The notes beneath the pieces were generated by a model. That model was not told where the DNA came from and ran no database searches. It saw only the letters and a list, made by a program, of their open reading frames with translations. From positions 992,001-1,056,000 of the forward strand of contig NZ_CP063808.1 of assembly GCF_018128905.1 (NCBI RefSeq): a stretch of DNA of 64,000 bases. Reading direction: 5' to 3'. How positions within the stretch are numbered: the stretch's first letter is position 1; every line of letters starts with the position of its first letter. The position numbers and the translations under genes were made by a program. Positions 43,253 to 53,588 of this stretch are shown here, in pieces. The stretch comes from Streptomyces sp. A2-16. GTDB lineage: Bacteria; Actinomycetota; Actinomycetes; Streptomycetales; Streptomycetaceae.

Positions 43253-44929
43253 CTACGTCGAACTGCGCAGCGCCGCCCATGTGTTGGGCCCCACCTGGCC
43301 GTCCACCTCCAGCCCCTTGGCGCTCTGGAACTGCTTGACCGCCGACTCTGTGGCCCGGCCGAACTCGCCGTCCACACCCGAACTGCCCACGCTGTAACCG
43401 CGCTTGGTGAGCATGCACTGCACCTGGACGACCCGCTGGCCCTTGTCGCCGTAGTCGGTGAGTTCGGTGCCCGAGTAGTAGGTGCAGCCGGAGATCCAGG
43501 CGGGGGTGGCCGGGGGCGCGGCCGTCCTGGTGACGGTGGCGGCAGGGGTGGGGGCCGCGGTGCTCCCGCCCGCACCCGTTGTGCCGCCGCCCGGGGTGGT
43601 GGTCGCGGACGGTGTCCGCTCCGGCTCGCTGCTGCTCCTGTCGGCGGCCGGCTGCTCCTCGCTCCGGTCCTTGCCCTCGTCCTTCTTCTGCCCCTTGTCC
43701 GTGCCGGAGGGCGAGGCGGAGGCGCTCGGCCCGGCGGAGCCGGCCTCGGCGGAGGCGGTGACGCCGGGCGAGCCTGTCGGGGCCGCGGCGGCCGAGGAGT
43801 CCAGGCCCGGGCGGGTGAGCAGGAACGCGCCCACGGCCACGGCCCCGACGGCGATGCCCGCGACACCGGCCAGATAGGGCCTTCGGCGCTTCGGCCGCGC
43901 TCCGGCCGGGGCGGGAACGGGCGAGACCACCGGCTGCGTGGGAGTGCGGAAGTGGGCGGACTGCCGGACGGGCCCGCCCTCCAGCACCGCGCACCCCTGC
44001 TGCCGTTCCAGGAGCCGGGCGGCCAGCGGGTCGTGCCACTGGGACGCGCGGCCGTGTCCGGCGGCCGTGGCCGCGTCGATCAGCTGCCGCGGGGAGGGGC
44101 GCCCGGCGGGGTCCTTGGCGAGGCAGGCCGACAGCAGCGCGGCCAACGCGGGATCCGCCTGCGCGAGTTCGGCCATGATGTCGGCGTCGGGTGCCTCGAA
44201 GGCGACCCGGTGCATGACGTCCACGCCGGTCCCGTCGCCGAAGGGGGCGTGGCCGGTGGCGGCGTAGACGAGGGTGCAGCCGAGGGAGAAGACGTCGGAG
44301 GCGGCGTCGCAGCGGCCCTCGCGCAGATACTCGGGCGCCATGTACGCGGCCGTGCCGACCCGGTTTCCGGTCGAGGTGATCGCGCTGCTGTCGGCGGCGC
44401 GGGAGATGCCGAAGTCGATGACGTGCACGCCCCGGGGGGACAGGATCACGTTGGAGGGCTTGAGATCCCGGTGCACGACCCCGGCTGCGGTCAGTGCCGA
44501 CAGGGCCTCCCCGAGCTCCGCCACCAGCCGCCACACCCCGGCCGGCGCCGGCAGCCCGCACTCGCGGACCGCCTCGGCGAGGCTGAGGCCGGGCAGGTAC
44601 TCGGTGGCCATCCACAGCAGCGCGTCGTCGAATCCGGTGCCCAGCAGGTGCGGTGCGCGCGGTGTGCGCACCCGCCCGTGCACGGCGGCCTCCCGCTCGA
44701 ACCGCCGCCGGAAGTCGGGGCCTTCGGCGTACTCGGGCCGGATCACCTTCACGGCGGCGAGACCCGGGGCGTCGTCGGCGCGCCGGCCCAGATAGACCCG
44801 GCCCATGCCCCCGCTGCCGAGGAGTCCGAGCGGGACGTAGGGTCCGATGCGCCTGGGATCGGCGGGCAGCAGCGGGACCGCGCCCGCCTGCCGCAGCGCG
44901 GTGTCACCGGCCGCCGGTATGTCTGTCAC
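43253..44929 (-). CDS. Ser/Thr protein kinase with extracellular peptidoglycan-binding domain
   Basis: A 558-aa membrane kinase, GTG 44929. The kinase domain (about 28-290) has the P-loop GLLGSGGMGRVYLG, Lys in AAVKVIRP, catalytic HRDLKPSNVIL, DFGISRA and the APE motif in YMAPEYLREG. A juxtamembrane linker leads to one transmembrane helix (about 353-372), then a 110-residue Ser/Thr/Pro/Lys spacer. The C-terminal 65 residues are a PG_binding_1 domain (GDKGQRVVQVQCMLTKRGYSVG, then VDGEFGRATESAVKQFQSAKGL). The outside domain should bind wall peptides and signal inward, the same principle as PASTA kinases but with another module. Confidence 0.93.
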   Translation of the reverse strand: MTDIPAAGDTALRQAGAVPLLPADPRRIGPYVPLGLLGSGGMGRVYLGRRADDAPGLAAVKVIRPEYAEGPDFRRRFEREAAVHGRVRTPRAPHLLGTGFDDALLWMATEYLPGLSLAEAVRECGLPAPAGVWRLVAELGEALSALTAAGVVHRDLKPSNVILSPRGVHVIDFGISRAADSSAITSTGNRVGTAAYMAPEYLREGRCDAASDVFSLGCTLVYAATGHAPFGDGTGVDVMHRVAFEAPDADIMAELAQADPALAALLSACLAKDPAGRPSPRQLIDAATAAGHGRASQWHDPLAARLLERQQGCAVLEGGPVRQSAHFRTPTQPVVSPVPAPAGARPKRRRPYLAGVAGIAVGAVAVGAFLLTRPGLDSSAAAAPTGSPGVTASAEAGSAGPSASASPSGTDKGQKKDEGKDRSEEQPAADRSSSEPERTPSATTTPGGGTTGAGGSTAAPTPAATVTRTAAPPATPAWISGCTYYSGTELTDYGDKGQRVVQVQCMLTKRGYSVGSSGVDGEFGRATESAVKQFQSAKGLEVDGQVGPNTWAALRSST

Positions 44930-45073
44930 GGTCCCCCCGACCTGCCTTTTCGTTCCTCAACGTGCTCTCGCGTCACACGAGTTGACTGAGGAGAGGCTAG
45001 CGCCCCGCCGCCGGGGCGTGCCGGGATACGGGGGGGAACGCGGCCGCAGGGCAAGGACCGGACACCGGTGACG

Positions 45074-45112
45074 CCCCGGGGGCCGTGTCACGACGTGACA
45101 CGGCCCCCGGGG
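45074..45112 (-). terminator. Long palindromic terminator after the RDD gene
   Basis: A 39-bp structure with two perfect 19-nt arms (45074-45092 and 45094-45112) and a single central a. It lies about 58 bp beyond the stop of the minus-strand RDD gene, between it and the kinase gene. It should stop transcription and may also be a recombination-sensitive cruciform. Confidence 0.75.
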
Positions 45113-45169
45113 AAAGGCGCGGCGAGAAGGCGAGGTGGCGATCCGCCGCCGACGGTGGTGAAGCGGTGC

Positions 45170-45841
45170 TCAGTTCGTACGGATGACGATGGACGAGCAG
45201 ACCTTGTCGGCGAAGGTCTGGCGCTTGGCGTCCCAGGCCGGCCACAGCCAGCCGAGGTAGCAGGCGAGGCTGTCCAGGAAGTGCGCGAGGCGGCGGACGA
45301 AGGCCATGCCGACACCGAGGGGCTGCCCGTCGCTCTCCCGCACCAGACGGATGCCGAGCGCCTTCTTGCCGAGCGTCTGGCCGGTACGGCCCTCCATGAT
45401 CAGCAGCCAGATCGCGAGGCCGATGATGCCGAGGTAGCCGATGATCACCAGGGCGGCCGTCTTGTTGGCCGCACCGACGCCCACGATGATGTACGGCACC
45501 ACGAACACGAGCATGTCGACCAGGGTGCCCAGGAAGCGCTGGCCCCAGTTCGCGTACGGCGGCTGGGCGCCGTAGCCCGGCTGCTGCGGGTAGCCGTAGG
45601 CGGAGGCCGGGACCTGCGGGGCCTGCGGGTAGCCGTAGCCGGGCTGCTGCGGGTATCCCTGCTGCTGGGGGTAGCCCTGCTGCGGCGGCACACCCTGGGG
45701 GGCCTGCTGCGGGTAGCCGTAACCGGGCTGCTGCTGCGGAGGCTGCTGGGGGTAGCCGTAGCCGGGCTGCTGCGGCTGCTGGGGCGGCTGCTGCGGGTTC
45801 TGCGGCTTTTCGTAAGGGTTGTTGGGCGAGCCGAAACTCAT
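45170..45841 (-). CDS. RDD family membrane protein with Gln/Pro/Tyr-rich N-terminus
   Basis: A 223-aa protein, ATG 45841 ([11 protein letters not shown]) with GGAGG 7 nt upstream. Residues about 10-105 consist of [12 protein letters not shown] repeats, a low-complexity arm. The RDD domain (about 113-220) has [16 protein letters not shown] with the Arg-Asp hallmark region, two membrane helices ([31 protein letters not shown]) and the ending [18 protein letters not shown] proteins are often transporters or membrane scaffolds; the substrate is unknown. Read from its own promoter, divergent from folD. Confidence 0.9.
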   Translation of the reverse strand: MSFGSPNNPYEKPQNPQQPPQQPQQPGYGYPQQPPQQQPGYGYPQQAPQGVPPQQGYPQQQGYPQQPGYGYPQAPQVPASAYGYPQQPGYGAQPPYANWGQRFLGTLVDMLVFVVPYIIVGVGAANKTAALVIIGYLGIIGLAIWLLIMEGRTGQTLGKKALGIRLVRESDGQPLGVGMAFVRRLAHFLDSLACYLGWLWPAWDAKRQTFADKVCSSIVIRTN

Positions 45842-46081
45842 GGTGATCCTCCGTTGGCCGAGCTGGGGACAATGCGGGACTGCGCGGAGGAACGTCATGT
45901 ATGAGCGGTCTGCCCCCCGAACACCAACCGCGATACTGCGCCAGACATGGTTCTAGGCAGGTGTGTTGTTGTCCAGCCTCATTCGGTATGTGTTGTGCAA
46001 GTGCAACCTCGTCGATCATGAGCGGGGCCATGGGGGAACCCGGATTGGAACCGGGGCCGGGTCATCCGGGAGGATGGGGTC

Positions 46082-46936
46082 ATGACCGCCCAGATTCTCG
46101 ATGGCAAGGCCACCGCAGCCGCGATCAAGTCCGATCTGACCGCCCGCGTGGCGGCGCTGAAGGAGAAGGGCGTCACGCCCGGCCTCGGCACGATCCTCGT
46201 CGGGACCGATCCCGGCAGCCAGAAGTACGTCGCCGGAAAGCACCGGGACTGCGCGGAGGTCGGCATCGCCTCCATCCAGCGCGAACTGCCGGAGACGGCC
46301 ACACAGGAGGAGATCGAGGCGGTCGTCCGCGAGCTGAACGACGACCCCGCGTGCACCGGTTACATCGTCCAGCTGCCGCTGCCCAAGGGCATCGACGAGA
46401 ACCGCATCCTGGAGCTCATGGACCCGGACAAGGACGCGGACGGCCTGCACCCCATGAACCTCGGGCGCCTGGTCCTCAACGAGCCGGCGCCGCTGCCCTG
46501 CACCCCCAACGGCGTCCTCACCCTGCTCCGTCGCTACGGCGTCGAGATCAAGGGCGCGGAGGTGGTGGTCGTCGGCCGCGGCGTGACGATCGGCCGCCCG
46601 ATGCCGCTGCTGCTGACCCGGCGCAGCGAGAACGCGACGGTGACCCAGTGCCACACCGGCACCCGTGACCTGTCCGCGCACCTCAAGCGCGCGGACATCA
46701 TCGTCGCCGCGGCCGGTTCCGCCCACCTGATCCGCCCCGAGGACGTGAAGCCGGGCGCCGCCGTCCTCGACGTCGGCGTCTCCCGCAACGCCGAGGGCAA
46801 GATCGTGGGCGACGTCCACCCCGGCGTCGCCGAGGTCGCCGGCTTCATCTCCCCGAACCCCGGCGGCGTCGGCCCGATGACCCGCGCCCAGCTGCTCGTC
46901 AACGTGGTCGAGGCGGCGGAGCGCAGTGCCGGCTGA
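46082..46936 (+). CDS. folD: Methylenetetrahydrofolate dehydrogenase / cyclohydrolase
   Basis: A 284-aa cytoplasmic bifunctional enzyme that oxidises 5,10-methylene-THF with NADP+ and hydrolyses the product to 10-formyl-THF, supplying PurN and PurH. ATG 46082 follows ggaggatgg. Motifs: [18 protein letters not shown] with the catalytic Tyr/Lys region, [22 protein letters not shown], the dinucleotide site [12 protein letters not shown], and [16 protein letters not shown]. Full length. Its last 11 bp overlap the DUF3017 gene. Confidence 0.97.
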   Translation: MTAQILDGKATAAAIKSDLTARVAALKEKGVTPGLGTILVGTDPGSQKYVAGKHRDCAEVGIASIQRELPETATQEEIEAVVRELNDDPACTGYIVQLPLPKGIDENRILELMDPDKDADGLHPMNLGRLVLNEPAPLPCTPNGVLTLLRRYGVEIKGAEVVVVGRGVTIGRPMPLLLTRRSENATVTQCHTGTRDLSAHLKRADIIVAAAGSAHLIRPEDVKPGAAVLDVGVSRNAEGKIVGDVHPGVAEVAGFISPNPGGVGPMTRAQLLVNVVEAAERSAG

Positions 46937-47693
46937 CGCACGGGACCCCGGCAAGCGGGGAACGACAGCAGAGGCGACCGCGGCGCGGATCTCCCGGGAG
47001 GCGGGCGCGGAGTCCCGCGGGACGCGTGAGCCGGCTGCGGAGTCGGCGCAGGCTCCGCGGGAAGAGGGCGCGGGCTCGGCCGGAGCGCGTGCGCGCCGGG
47101 AGCCTGAGCCTGGTGCGGAGGGCACCGGGCCCCGGGGGCAGTCGGCCCGGGAGGCGGCGGTGGGTGGGACACGGACGGACGGTGCGGCCCGGAAGTCCGG
47201 TGACGCCGACCAGGAGGACAAGGTGCCGGATCCCGAGGCGGAGGCCGAAGTCGTCGTACGGGACGCGATCAGCGCCCCTGACGTCGACGGGCGGCCGCGG
47301 CGCGCCACGCGCCGGTTCCCGCTGTTCACCAGGGACACCGCGAGGCCCGAGGGCGGTGGCCGGGCCGCGCCCCGGGACGCCCCGGCGCCCGCCAGGCAGT
47401 GGCCGGTGCTCGCCGTGTCGGCGGCGGTGGGGCTCGGACTGCTGCTGACGGCCCTCGACCAGTTCCGCTACGGCACCCTGCTCATCGGTCTCGCCCTGCT
47501 CGCCGGTGCCGTGCTGCGCTGGCTGGTGCCGGACGTCGGCATGCTCGCCGTCCGCTCCCGCTTCACCGACATCGCCACCTACGGCGTGCTCGGCACCGTC
47601 ATCGTTCTGCTGGCGATGATGGTGCAGCCGAACCCGTGGCTGGTGATTCCCTTCCTCAAGGACACCCTGCACTTCACGGTCAGCAACAGCTGA
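46926..47693 (+). CDS. DUF3017 membrane protein
   Basis: A 255-aa protein whose GTG start (46926) lies inside the folD end, so it is probably translationally coupled. The first 160 residues are highly charged Arg/Glu/Ala/Gly-rich and disordered. The C-terminal 95 residues are the DUF3017 part with three transmembrane segments: [39 protein letters not shown] and [18 protein letters not shown]3017 often follows folD in actinobacteria; its function is unknown. The long N-terminal arm is larger than usual, and its first part could be out of the true start if a later ATG/GTG is used. Confidence 0.8.
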   Translation: MPADARDPGKRGTTAEATAARISREAGAESRGTREPAAESAQAPREEGAGSAGARARREPEPGAEGTGPRGQSAREAAVGGTRTDGAARKSGDADQEDKVPDPEAEAEVVVRDAISAPDVDGRPRRATRRFPLFTRDTARPEGGGRAAPRDAPAPARQWPVLAVSAAVGLGLLLTALDQFRYGTLLIGLALLAGAVLRWLVPDVGMLAVRSRFTDIATYGVLGTVIVLLAMMVQPNPWLVIPFLKDTLHFTVSNS

Positions 47694-47706
47694 CCCGGAG
47701 CGGGCG

Positions 47707-47744
47707 GGCGGTCCGCCCCCACCCCCGATGAGGGACGGACCGCC
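47707..47744 (+). terminator. Terminator of folD-DUF3017
   Basis: Arms ggcggtccg (47707-47715) and cggaccgcc (47736-47744) pair across a 20-nt loop 14 bp after the DUF3017 stop. Confidence 0.6.
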
Positions 47745-47929
47745 GTCACGACTCAGCCTCCCGCGCCGTGAGCAGCCTGTTCAAGCGCTGTCCGTTCGCT
47801 GTGGCACAGCGGTGACGGTTCCGGCACGGTGTGCGTGACGTGCCACAGCCGTCCCGGTCCCAGGAACCGATCAGCCCTCTGACGTCGTCAATTGCCTGGA
47901 AGCAGGTGAGGACGCCGCGGAGGTGGGCG

Positions 47930-48427
47930 ATGAGTGGCTGGCAGGCGCTGCCCGACGATCTGCCGCCGGAGGTGCGGCATTTCGTGGAGCAGCTCAGACA
48001 GCTCAAGGACCGCACGGGGCTCAGCCTCGTCTCGCTCGGCGCCCGCACCGCGTACAGCAAGTCCTCCTGGCACCGCTATCTCAACGCCACCCAGCCCCCG
48101 CCCCGCCAGGCCGTCGCCGCCCTGTGCCGGATCGCGGGCCTCGACACCGCCGAGGCCGAGCGCTTCGGTGTGCGCTGGGAGCTGGCGGTCCAGGCCTGGC
48201 CCCGTCCGGCGGCGGCGACCTCCGTGCGGGCCGCCGAGGGCAAGGAGGGCAAGGAGGGCCAGGAGGCTGAGAAAGGGGAACGGTACGAGGACGACCCCAC
48301 GCTGCCATGGTGGGACGAGCCCCCCGGGGAGCGCGCGAGCGGTACGAACCGCCTGCTGCTGTCCGCCGCGCTGCTGCTCGTCCTCCTGCTGCTGCTCGGG
48401 GTGGCCGGTGCCGTTGCGTCCGGGTGA
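47930..48427 (+). CDS. HTH-transmembrane protein, first of a tandem pair
   Basis: A 165-aa protein from ATG 47930 (MSGWQALPDDL) with GGAGGT 7 nt upstream. An XRE-like helix-turn-helix occupies about 12-75: FVEQLRQLKDRTGLSLVSLG, AYSKSSWHRYLNATQPPPRQ, VAALCRIAGLD. A charged Glu/Lys linker (EGKEGKEGQEAEKGE) leads to one C-terminal transmembrane helix (about 143-164). It may be a membrane-bound DNA-binding or interaction protein. The following gene has the same HTH pattern, so the pair arose by duplication. Confidence 0.8.
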   Translation: MSGWQALPDDLPPEVRHFVEQLRQLKDRTGLSLVSLGARTAYSKSSWHRYLNATQPPPRQAVAALCRIAGLDTAEAERFGVRWELAVQAWPRPAAATSVRAAEGKEGKEGQEAEKGERYEDDPTLPWWDEPPGERASGTNRLLLSAALLLVLLLLLGVAGAVASG

Positions 48428-48520
48428 TCAGGGAACTCGCGTGACGGCCGTTATTTCCGGTGTGTTCCGCCTGTGACGATGTATCGACAAGTTTGCGTAT
48501 TTGATATGGAGCTGTTCGAC

Positions 48521-48539
48521 GACACGGCTAACGTGTCGA
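48521..48539. promoter_or_regulatory. Palindromic operator candidate
   Basis: CGACACG-gctaa-CGTGTCG, perfect 7-bp arms with flanking partial symmetry (gttcga and gaac), 106 bp before the second HTH gene. It lies in an AT-rich stretch with tatttgatatgg upstream that may be its promoter. It could be bound by one of the two HTH proteins. Confidence 0.4.
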
Positions 48540-48644
48540 ACTTGCGGATGCTCCCGTGCGCCCCCACCCGGGGAGCTGAGATCCTTACGGCACGGGGAAG
48601 AGCGGGGAACAGCCAGCACCGACCGGGGGGAAAGAGGGGGAGCA

Positions 48645-49817
48645 ATGCCTCGTTGGAGGGCCTTGCCGGATGAACTGGATCCGCAGGTCAGGGAGTTCGC
48701 GAGCCAGCTGCGGCGGCTCGTGGACCGCAGCGGCCTGAGCATCGCGGCCGTCGCCGACCGCACGGGTTACAGCAAGACGTCCTGGGAGCGGTATCTGAAC
48801 GGCCGGCTGCTCGCGCCGAAGGGCGCGATCGTCGCCCTGGCCGAGGTCACCGGCACCAATCCCATTCACCTGACGACGATGTGGGAGCTCGCCGAACGCG
48901 CCTGGAGCCGTTCGGAGATGCGCCACGACATGACCATGGAGGCCATCCGGATCTCCCAGGCGCGGGCCGCGCTCGGCGAGTTCGGGGCACCGCCCGCGAA
49001 CGCCAAGGGCGGCAAGACGGCCCGCAGGAGCGGCAGCGCGACGGCGACGCCGGGAGTGGCGGGGCCGGCGGGCGTGGCACCCACGGTGCCGCCCCAGCCG
49101 ACCGCGTCGGAAGGGGACAGCGCCTCCTCCTCGGGCGGCAACTCCTGGGGTGTGGCCGGGTATCAGGGGCCGTCGCAGGCCCAGGGGCGTACGGCCACGC
49201 CCGCTCCCGCGCCCGTCTCCGCCGACGGGCCGGGGTGGACGCCGGGGACGCCGGGGCCGTACGACGAGCCGCAGGACGCCCGTCCCGGGGACGGGTCCGC
49301 CGGAAACCCGGGGGGTTCCGGCGGGGGGAAGCGGCGGCTGACGATGTTCCTCGCCGGGGTCGTCGGAGTGCTGGTCGTGATCGCCGCCGTGTTCTTCCTG
49401 ACCGACCGGGGCGGGGACAAGGGCAAGCAGGCCGGGAAGTCGCCGTCGCCGTCCGCCAGCACGTCCGTCTCGCTGCCCGCCGGGGTGAAGTGCAGTGGCG
49501 CGGGGTGCACCGGGAAGGACGCCGAGGCCATGGGGTGCAGCGGAAACCTGGTCACGACGGCCAACACCGCGACGGTGGGGGCGACCGTGGTCGAGGTGCG
49601 GTACAGCAAGACCTGCGGGGCGGCGTGGGGTCGGATCACCCAGGCCGGTCCGGGGGACAAGGTCGAGGTGAGCGCCGGGAAGGCGACCGAGCAGAGCGGG
49701 AGCATCACCGAGGCCGGGGACACGATCGCGTACACGCCGATGGTGGCCGTCAAGGCCGCGGGTGACGCCAAGGCGTGCGTGACGCTGGCGTCCGGGCAGC
49801 AGGGGTGCACGGGCTGA
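48645..49817 (+). CDS. HTH-transmembrane protein with DUF2690-like secreted domain, second of pair
   Basis: A 390-aa protein, ATG 48645 with AAAGAGGGGGAG upstream. The HTH (about 10-80) resembles the previous gene: FASQLRRLVDRSGLSIAAVA, GYSKTSWERYLNGRLLAPKG, IVALAEVTGTN and WELAERAWSR. A Gly/Ser/Pro linker of about 140 residues follows, then a transmembrane helix (about 225-245) and a lysine-rich segment. The outer domain (about 275-390) has four or more Cys (KCSGAGC, GCSGNLV, SKTCGAAWGRI, ACVTLASGQQGC), typical of DUF2690/YjfA-like domains. It could send wall or envelope signals to a DNA-binding part. Confidence 0.82.
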   Translation: MPRWRALPDELDPQVREFASQLRRLVDRSGLSIAAVADRTGYSKTSWERYLNGRLLAPKGAIVALAEVTGTNPIHLTTMWELAERAWSRSEMRHDMTMEAIRISQARAALGEFGAPPANAKGGKTARRSGSATATPGVAGPAGVAPTVPPQPTASEGDSASSSGGNSWGVAGYQGPSQAQGRTATPAPAPVSADGPGWTPGTPGPYDEPQDARPGDGSAGNPGGSGGGKRRLTMFLAGVVGVLVVIAAVFFLTDRGGDKGKQAGKSPSPSASTSVSLPAGVKCSGAGCTGKDAEAMGCSGNLVTTANTATVGATVVEVRYSKTCGAAWGRITQAGPGDKVEVSAGKATEQSGSITEAGDTIAYTPMVAVKAAGDAKACVTLASGQQGCTG

Positions 49818-51142
<1,325 letters not shown>

Positions 51143-51171
51143 GTTTTCTCCACAGCTCTGTCACGAGCCTG

Positions 51172-51220
51172 CACGGGCCCTGTTCCGGTTCCTTCCGGAA
51201 CGGGGCCCGTGGCCGTTTTT
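51172..51220 (+). terminator. Terminator of mdh
   Basis: Stem arms cacgggccc(tgttccgg) and (ccggaac)ggggcccgtg between 51172 and 51211, with a T5 run at 51216-51220. One of the best terminators in the window. Confidence 0.9.
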
Positions 51221-51269
51221 CGCCCTACCGTCGAAGCCGTGCCCGATGGGGCGGTTCGGGGGGTTCGCG

Positions 51270-52133
51270 ATGAACGGCTGGAACGGCTACAGCTCCGGTT
51301 CCGGAGCGGAACACGAGCCGAGCGAGGACAGGGGCCGGTCGGCCTGGAGCTCGGGAGAGACGGGGAGCGCTCCGCCGTGGGCCTCCGCGGAGACCCAGAC
51401 CTCGTTCGCGCCTCCCTGGGCGACGGCCGGGACGCAGGCCGCGCCGCTCCCGCCCTGGACCCCGGTGGCGCAGACGCCCGCGGGCCCGCCGCGGGCACCC
51501 CGCAGGGTCCGGCGAGTGCTCGCCGCGCTCGCGGTGGCCGTGCTGGTCGGGGTCTCGGTCGGTGCCGGTGTCTGGCTGCTCCTGAGAGGCACCGCCCTCG
51601 GGTCCGGTGACCGCACGGGCGCCGGTCCGGCCCCGAGCGTCACGGGCCCTTCCTCCCCTTCGCCCTCCGGCTCCACCGCCTCGGGGTACCGCCGTGTCCA
51701 GGACCCCGTCGGCTACACACTCGACGTCCCGGGGGGCTGGACCCGCACCGAGAAGCAGGGCCAGTCGGCGCCGGTCGTCATCTACGACGCCCCCGCCGAC
51801 GGCCGCCGCCTCCAGGTCTTCCGGATCACGGAGGACACCCCGGCCCAGTCGCTCGACCTGGCCGAGAACGACCGCGGGTACGGCTTCGCTCGTCAGCCCG
51901 GCTACCGGGTCGTCGACCGGGCCTCCGGCACCACCTGGGCCGAGCTCGTCTACCGCTACGACGACACGGACCTCGGCGCCCGTCAGGTCGTCGACCACCG
52001 TTTCCAGGCCGCCGACGGGACGCTGTACGCGATCCGCGCCACCGGCCCCGGCTCCCTCGCGCCCGCCCTGGTGCGCGAGCCGCTCACCAGGGCGCTGGCC
52101 TCCTTCTGCCCGGCGGACACGGAGTGCGCCTGA
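51270..52133 (+). CDS. Membrane-anchored protein with extracytoplasmic domain
   Basis: A 287-aa protein, start ATG 51270 (MNGWNGYSSG); ATG 51246 is alternative. The first 75 residues are Ser/Pro/Trp-rich with repeated PPWAS/APPWAT units. One transmembrane segment lies at about 92-110. The outer domain (about 145-285) includes GYTLDVPGGWTRTEKQG, RRLQVFRITEDTPAQSLDL and ELVYRYDD. The gene at 55760-57016 has the same outer-domain pattern. It may be the partner or substrate of nearby signalling proteins; function unknown. Confidence 0.75.
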   Translation: MNGWNGYSSGSGAEHEPSEDRGRSAWSSGETGSAPPWASAETQTSFAPPWATAGTQAAPLPPWTPVAQTPAGPPRAPRRVRRVLAALAVAVLVGVSVGAGVWLLLRGTALGSGDRTGAGPAPSVTGPSSPSPSGSTASGYRRVQDPVGYTLDVPGGWTRTEKQGQSAPVVIYDAPADGRRLQVFRITEDTPAQSLDLAENDRGYGFARQPGYRVVDRASGTTWAELVYRYDDTDLGARQVVDHRFQAADGTLYAIRATGPGSLAPALVREPLTRALASFCPADTECA

Positions 52134-52559
52134 GCGGCTCGCCCACGAGCCGGTCCCCCTGCCGCACCGAACACGGCGGGCGATACCGGGGGAGGCGCGA
52201 ACGAACCCCGGGATCCGCCGACCCGCACCGCCCGGCCCACCGCACCCCCGCATGCCGACGCGGCTCCCGGCCCCGGCCCGCCGTCGGACGGCCCGCCGCC
52301 CCGCACCGCGCGTACGAACGAGGGGCGGGAGGGGCGCCGGCCGGGCCGTGATCCCGTTCGCCGACGCGGGTACCGGGACCTGCCGAGGCCACGCCCCCGA
52401 CGCGTGCGCGGAGCATCAGCAGACCGATGACCGGGTTCAGAAGAGAGGGCACCGCGGCTCCTCGGGGCAATCGGTTGCGGACGGGGGCGGACAGCGGAGG
52501 AACGAACGCGATAGTACTCGTTCCGCGCCACACGCGATAGTGCGTGAATCGCCGTGCGG
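52134..52559. other. Intergenic region without a supported gene
   Basis: A 426-bp convergent gap between the membrane-anchored protein and the MarR-GNAT gene. A minus-strand frame crossing it has a hydrophobic patch (SLLNPVIGLLMLR) but no ribosome site or credible length. I see no terminator or repeat. Confidence 0.4.
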
Positions 52560-53447
52560 TCAGCCGGACAGCCGCTTCTCGAACCAGTAGTCGCCGTAGA
52601 CGTGTTCCGCGTAGGGCGGGATCTCCGTGTAGCCGCAGGTGCGGTACATCGTCTGTGCCTCGGTGAGGGACGCGTGGGTGTCGAGGCGCAGGGTGGTCAG
52701 GCCGCGGGCGGCGGCCTCCGTCTCCAGTGCCGTGAGGAGGCGTCGGGCGAGGCCCAGGCGGCGGGCGTCCGGGTGCACCCACACATGCCGGAGCTCCCCG
52801 ATCCGCGGCTCCAGTCGACGCAGTGCGCCGCAGCCCACCGGGCGGCCCTCCTCGTACGCCACGAAGAACGCGCCGGCGGCTCCGGAGACCTCCTCGGGCC
52901 GCACCAGGTCGGACCTGTCGAAGCCCTCCGGGAAGCGGGCGTCGATGTCGGCGGCGTAGGCGTCGAGGCAGGCGCGGGCGTCGGGGGCGGCGCCGTCGAC
53001 CGGGGCCACGGTGATGGCGGCCAGGCGCAGCAGGCGCTGGGCGGTGCTCATGGCCTCGGTGAGCTGCTCGCGCTGGGGCCCGGTGAGCCCGTCGAGCAGG
53101 CCGGCCGCGAGGGCGTCGGCCCGGCGGTTCTGCTCCTTGAGCTCGGTTCTTCCGGCGCGGGTCAGCTCGACCATGCGCAGTCGGCTGTCGGCCGGGTGGA
53201 CGCTGATCCGGACCATGCCTTGCGCCTGGAGGGTCTTCGTCATCCGGCTCAGGTATCCGGCGTCCAGCCCGAGCCGGGTCCTGAGCTCGCGCAGCGAGAC
53301 TCCCTCGCCGATCTCGAACAGCAGCCGTGCCTCGCCGAGCGGTCGGTCCTGGCCGAGGTAGTGGTCGTCCAGGGCGCCGATACGGCGGGTGAAGTAGCGG
53401 TTGAACCGGCGGAACTCCGCCACGTGCTCTGTCGACACCGGGTCCAT
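52560..53447 (-). CDS. MarR-type regulator fused to GNAT acetyltransferase
   Basis: A 295-aa fusion, start ATG 53447 (MDPVSTEHVAEF); the ATG at 53459 would lie inside its own operator. The MarR domain (about 5-145) has RPLGEARLLFEIGEG, the helix-turn-helix SLRELRTRLGLDAGYLSRMTKTLQ and the wing DSRLRMVELTRAGR. The GNAT domain (about 150-295) has AYEEGRPVGCGALRRL, the acetyl-CoA loop VWVHPDARRLGLARRLL (A motif) and the ending YRTCGYTEIPPY. MarR-GNAT fusions are a known actinobacterial type, perhaps sensing and acetylating the same compound. A perfect palindrome covers the start region, implying autoregulation. Confidence 0.93.
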   Translation of the reverse strand: MDPVSTEHVAEFRRFNRYFTRRIGALDDHYLGQDRPLGEARLLFEIGEGVSLRELRTRLGLDAGYLSRMTKTLQAQGMVRISVHPADSRLRMVELTRAGRTELKEQNRRADALAAGLLDGLTGPQREQLTEAMSTAQRLLRLAAITVAPVDGAAPDARACLDAYAADIDARFPEGFDRSDLVRPEEVSGAAGAFFVAYEEGRPVGCGALRRLEPRIGELRHVWVHPDARRLGLARRLLTALETEAAARGLTTLRLDTHASLTEAQTMYRTCGYTEIPPYAEHVYGDYWFEKRLSG

Positions 53448-53450
53448 AAT

Positions 53451-53468
53451 CTTTGACATTAGTCAAAG
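53451..53468. promoter_or_regulatory. MarR-type operator at the MarR-GNAT start
   Basis: CTTTGAC-ATTA-GTCAAAG, perfect 7-bp arms with a 4-nt centre. It is 3 bp upstream of ATG 53447 and overlaps ATG 53459. It is a typical MarR-family site size and probably mediates self-repression; it could also affect the divergent gene starting at 53589. Confidence 0.7.
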
Positions 53469-53588
53469 GAATCGGTCGTTGTCCACAGGTCGGGACATTC
53501 CGGTTTCCCGACCCCACCCGCACCCCTATGCTGATTCCTCGTCAACAACAGCACTGGGCAAGGTCCTTGCACGCATCGGGGGAGTGGC

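Noticed and set aside
52084..53523. 479-codon minus-strand frame in the MarR-GNAT region
   Set aside because: It is a shifted frame of the MarR-GNAT gene; the GNAT and MarR motifs are in the other frame.
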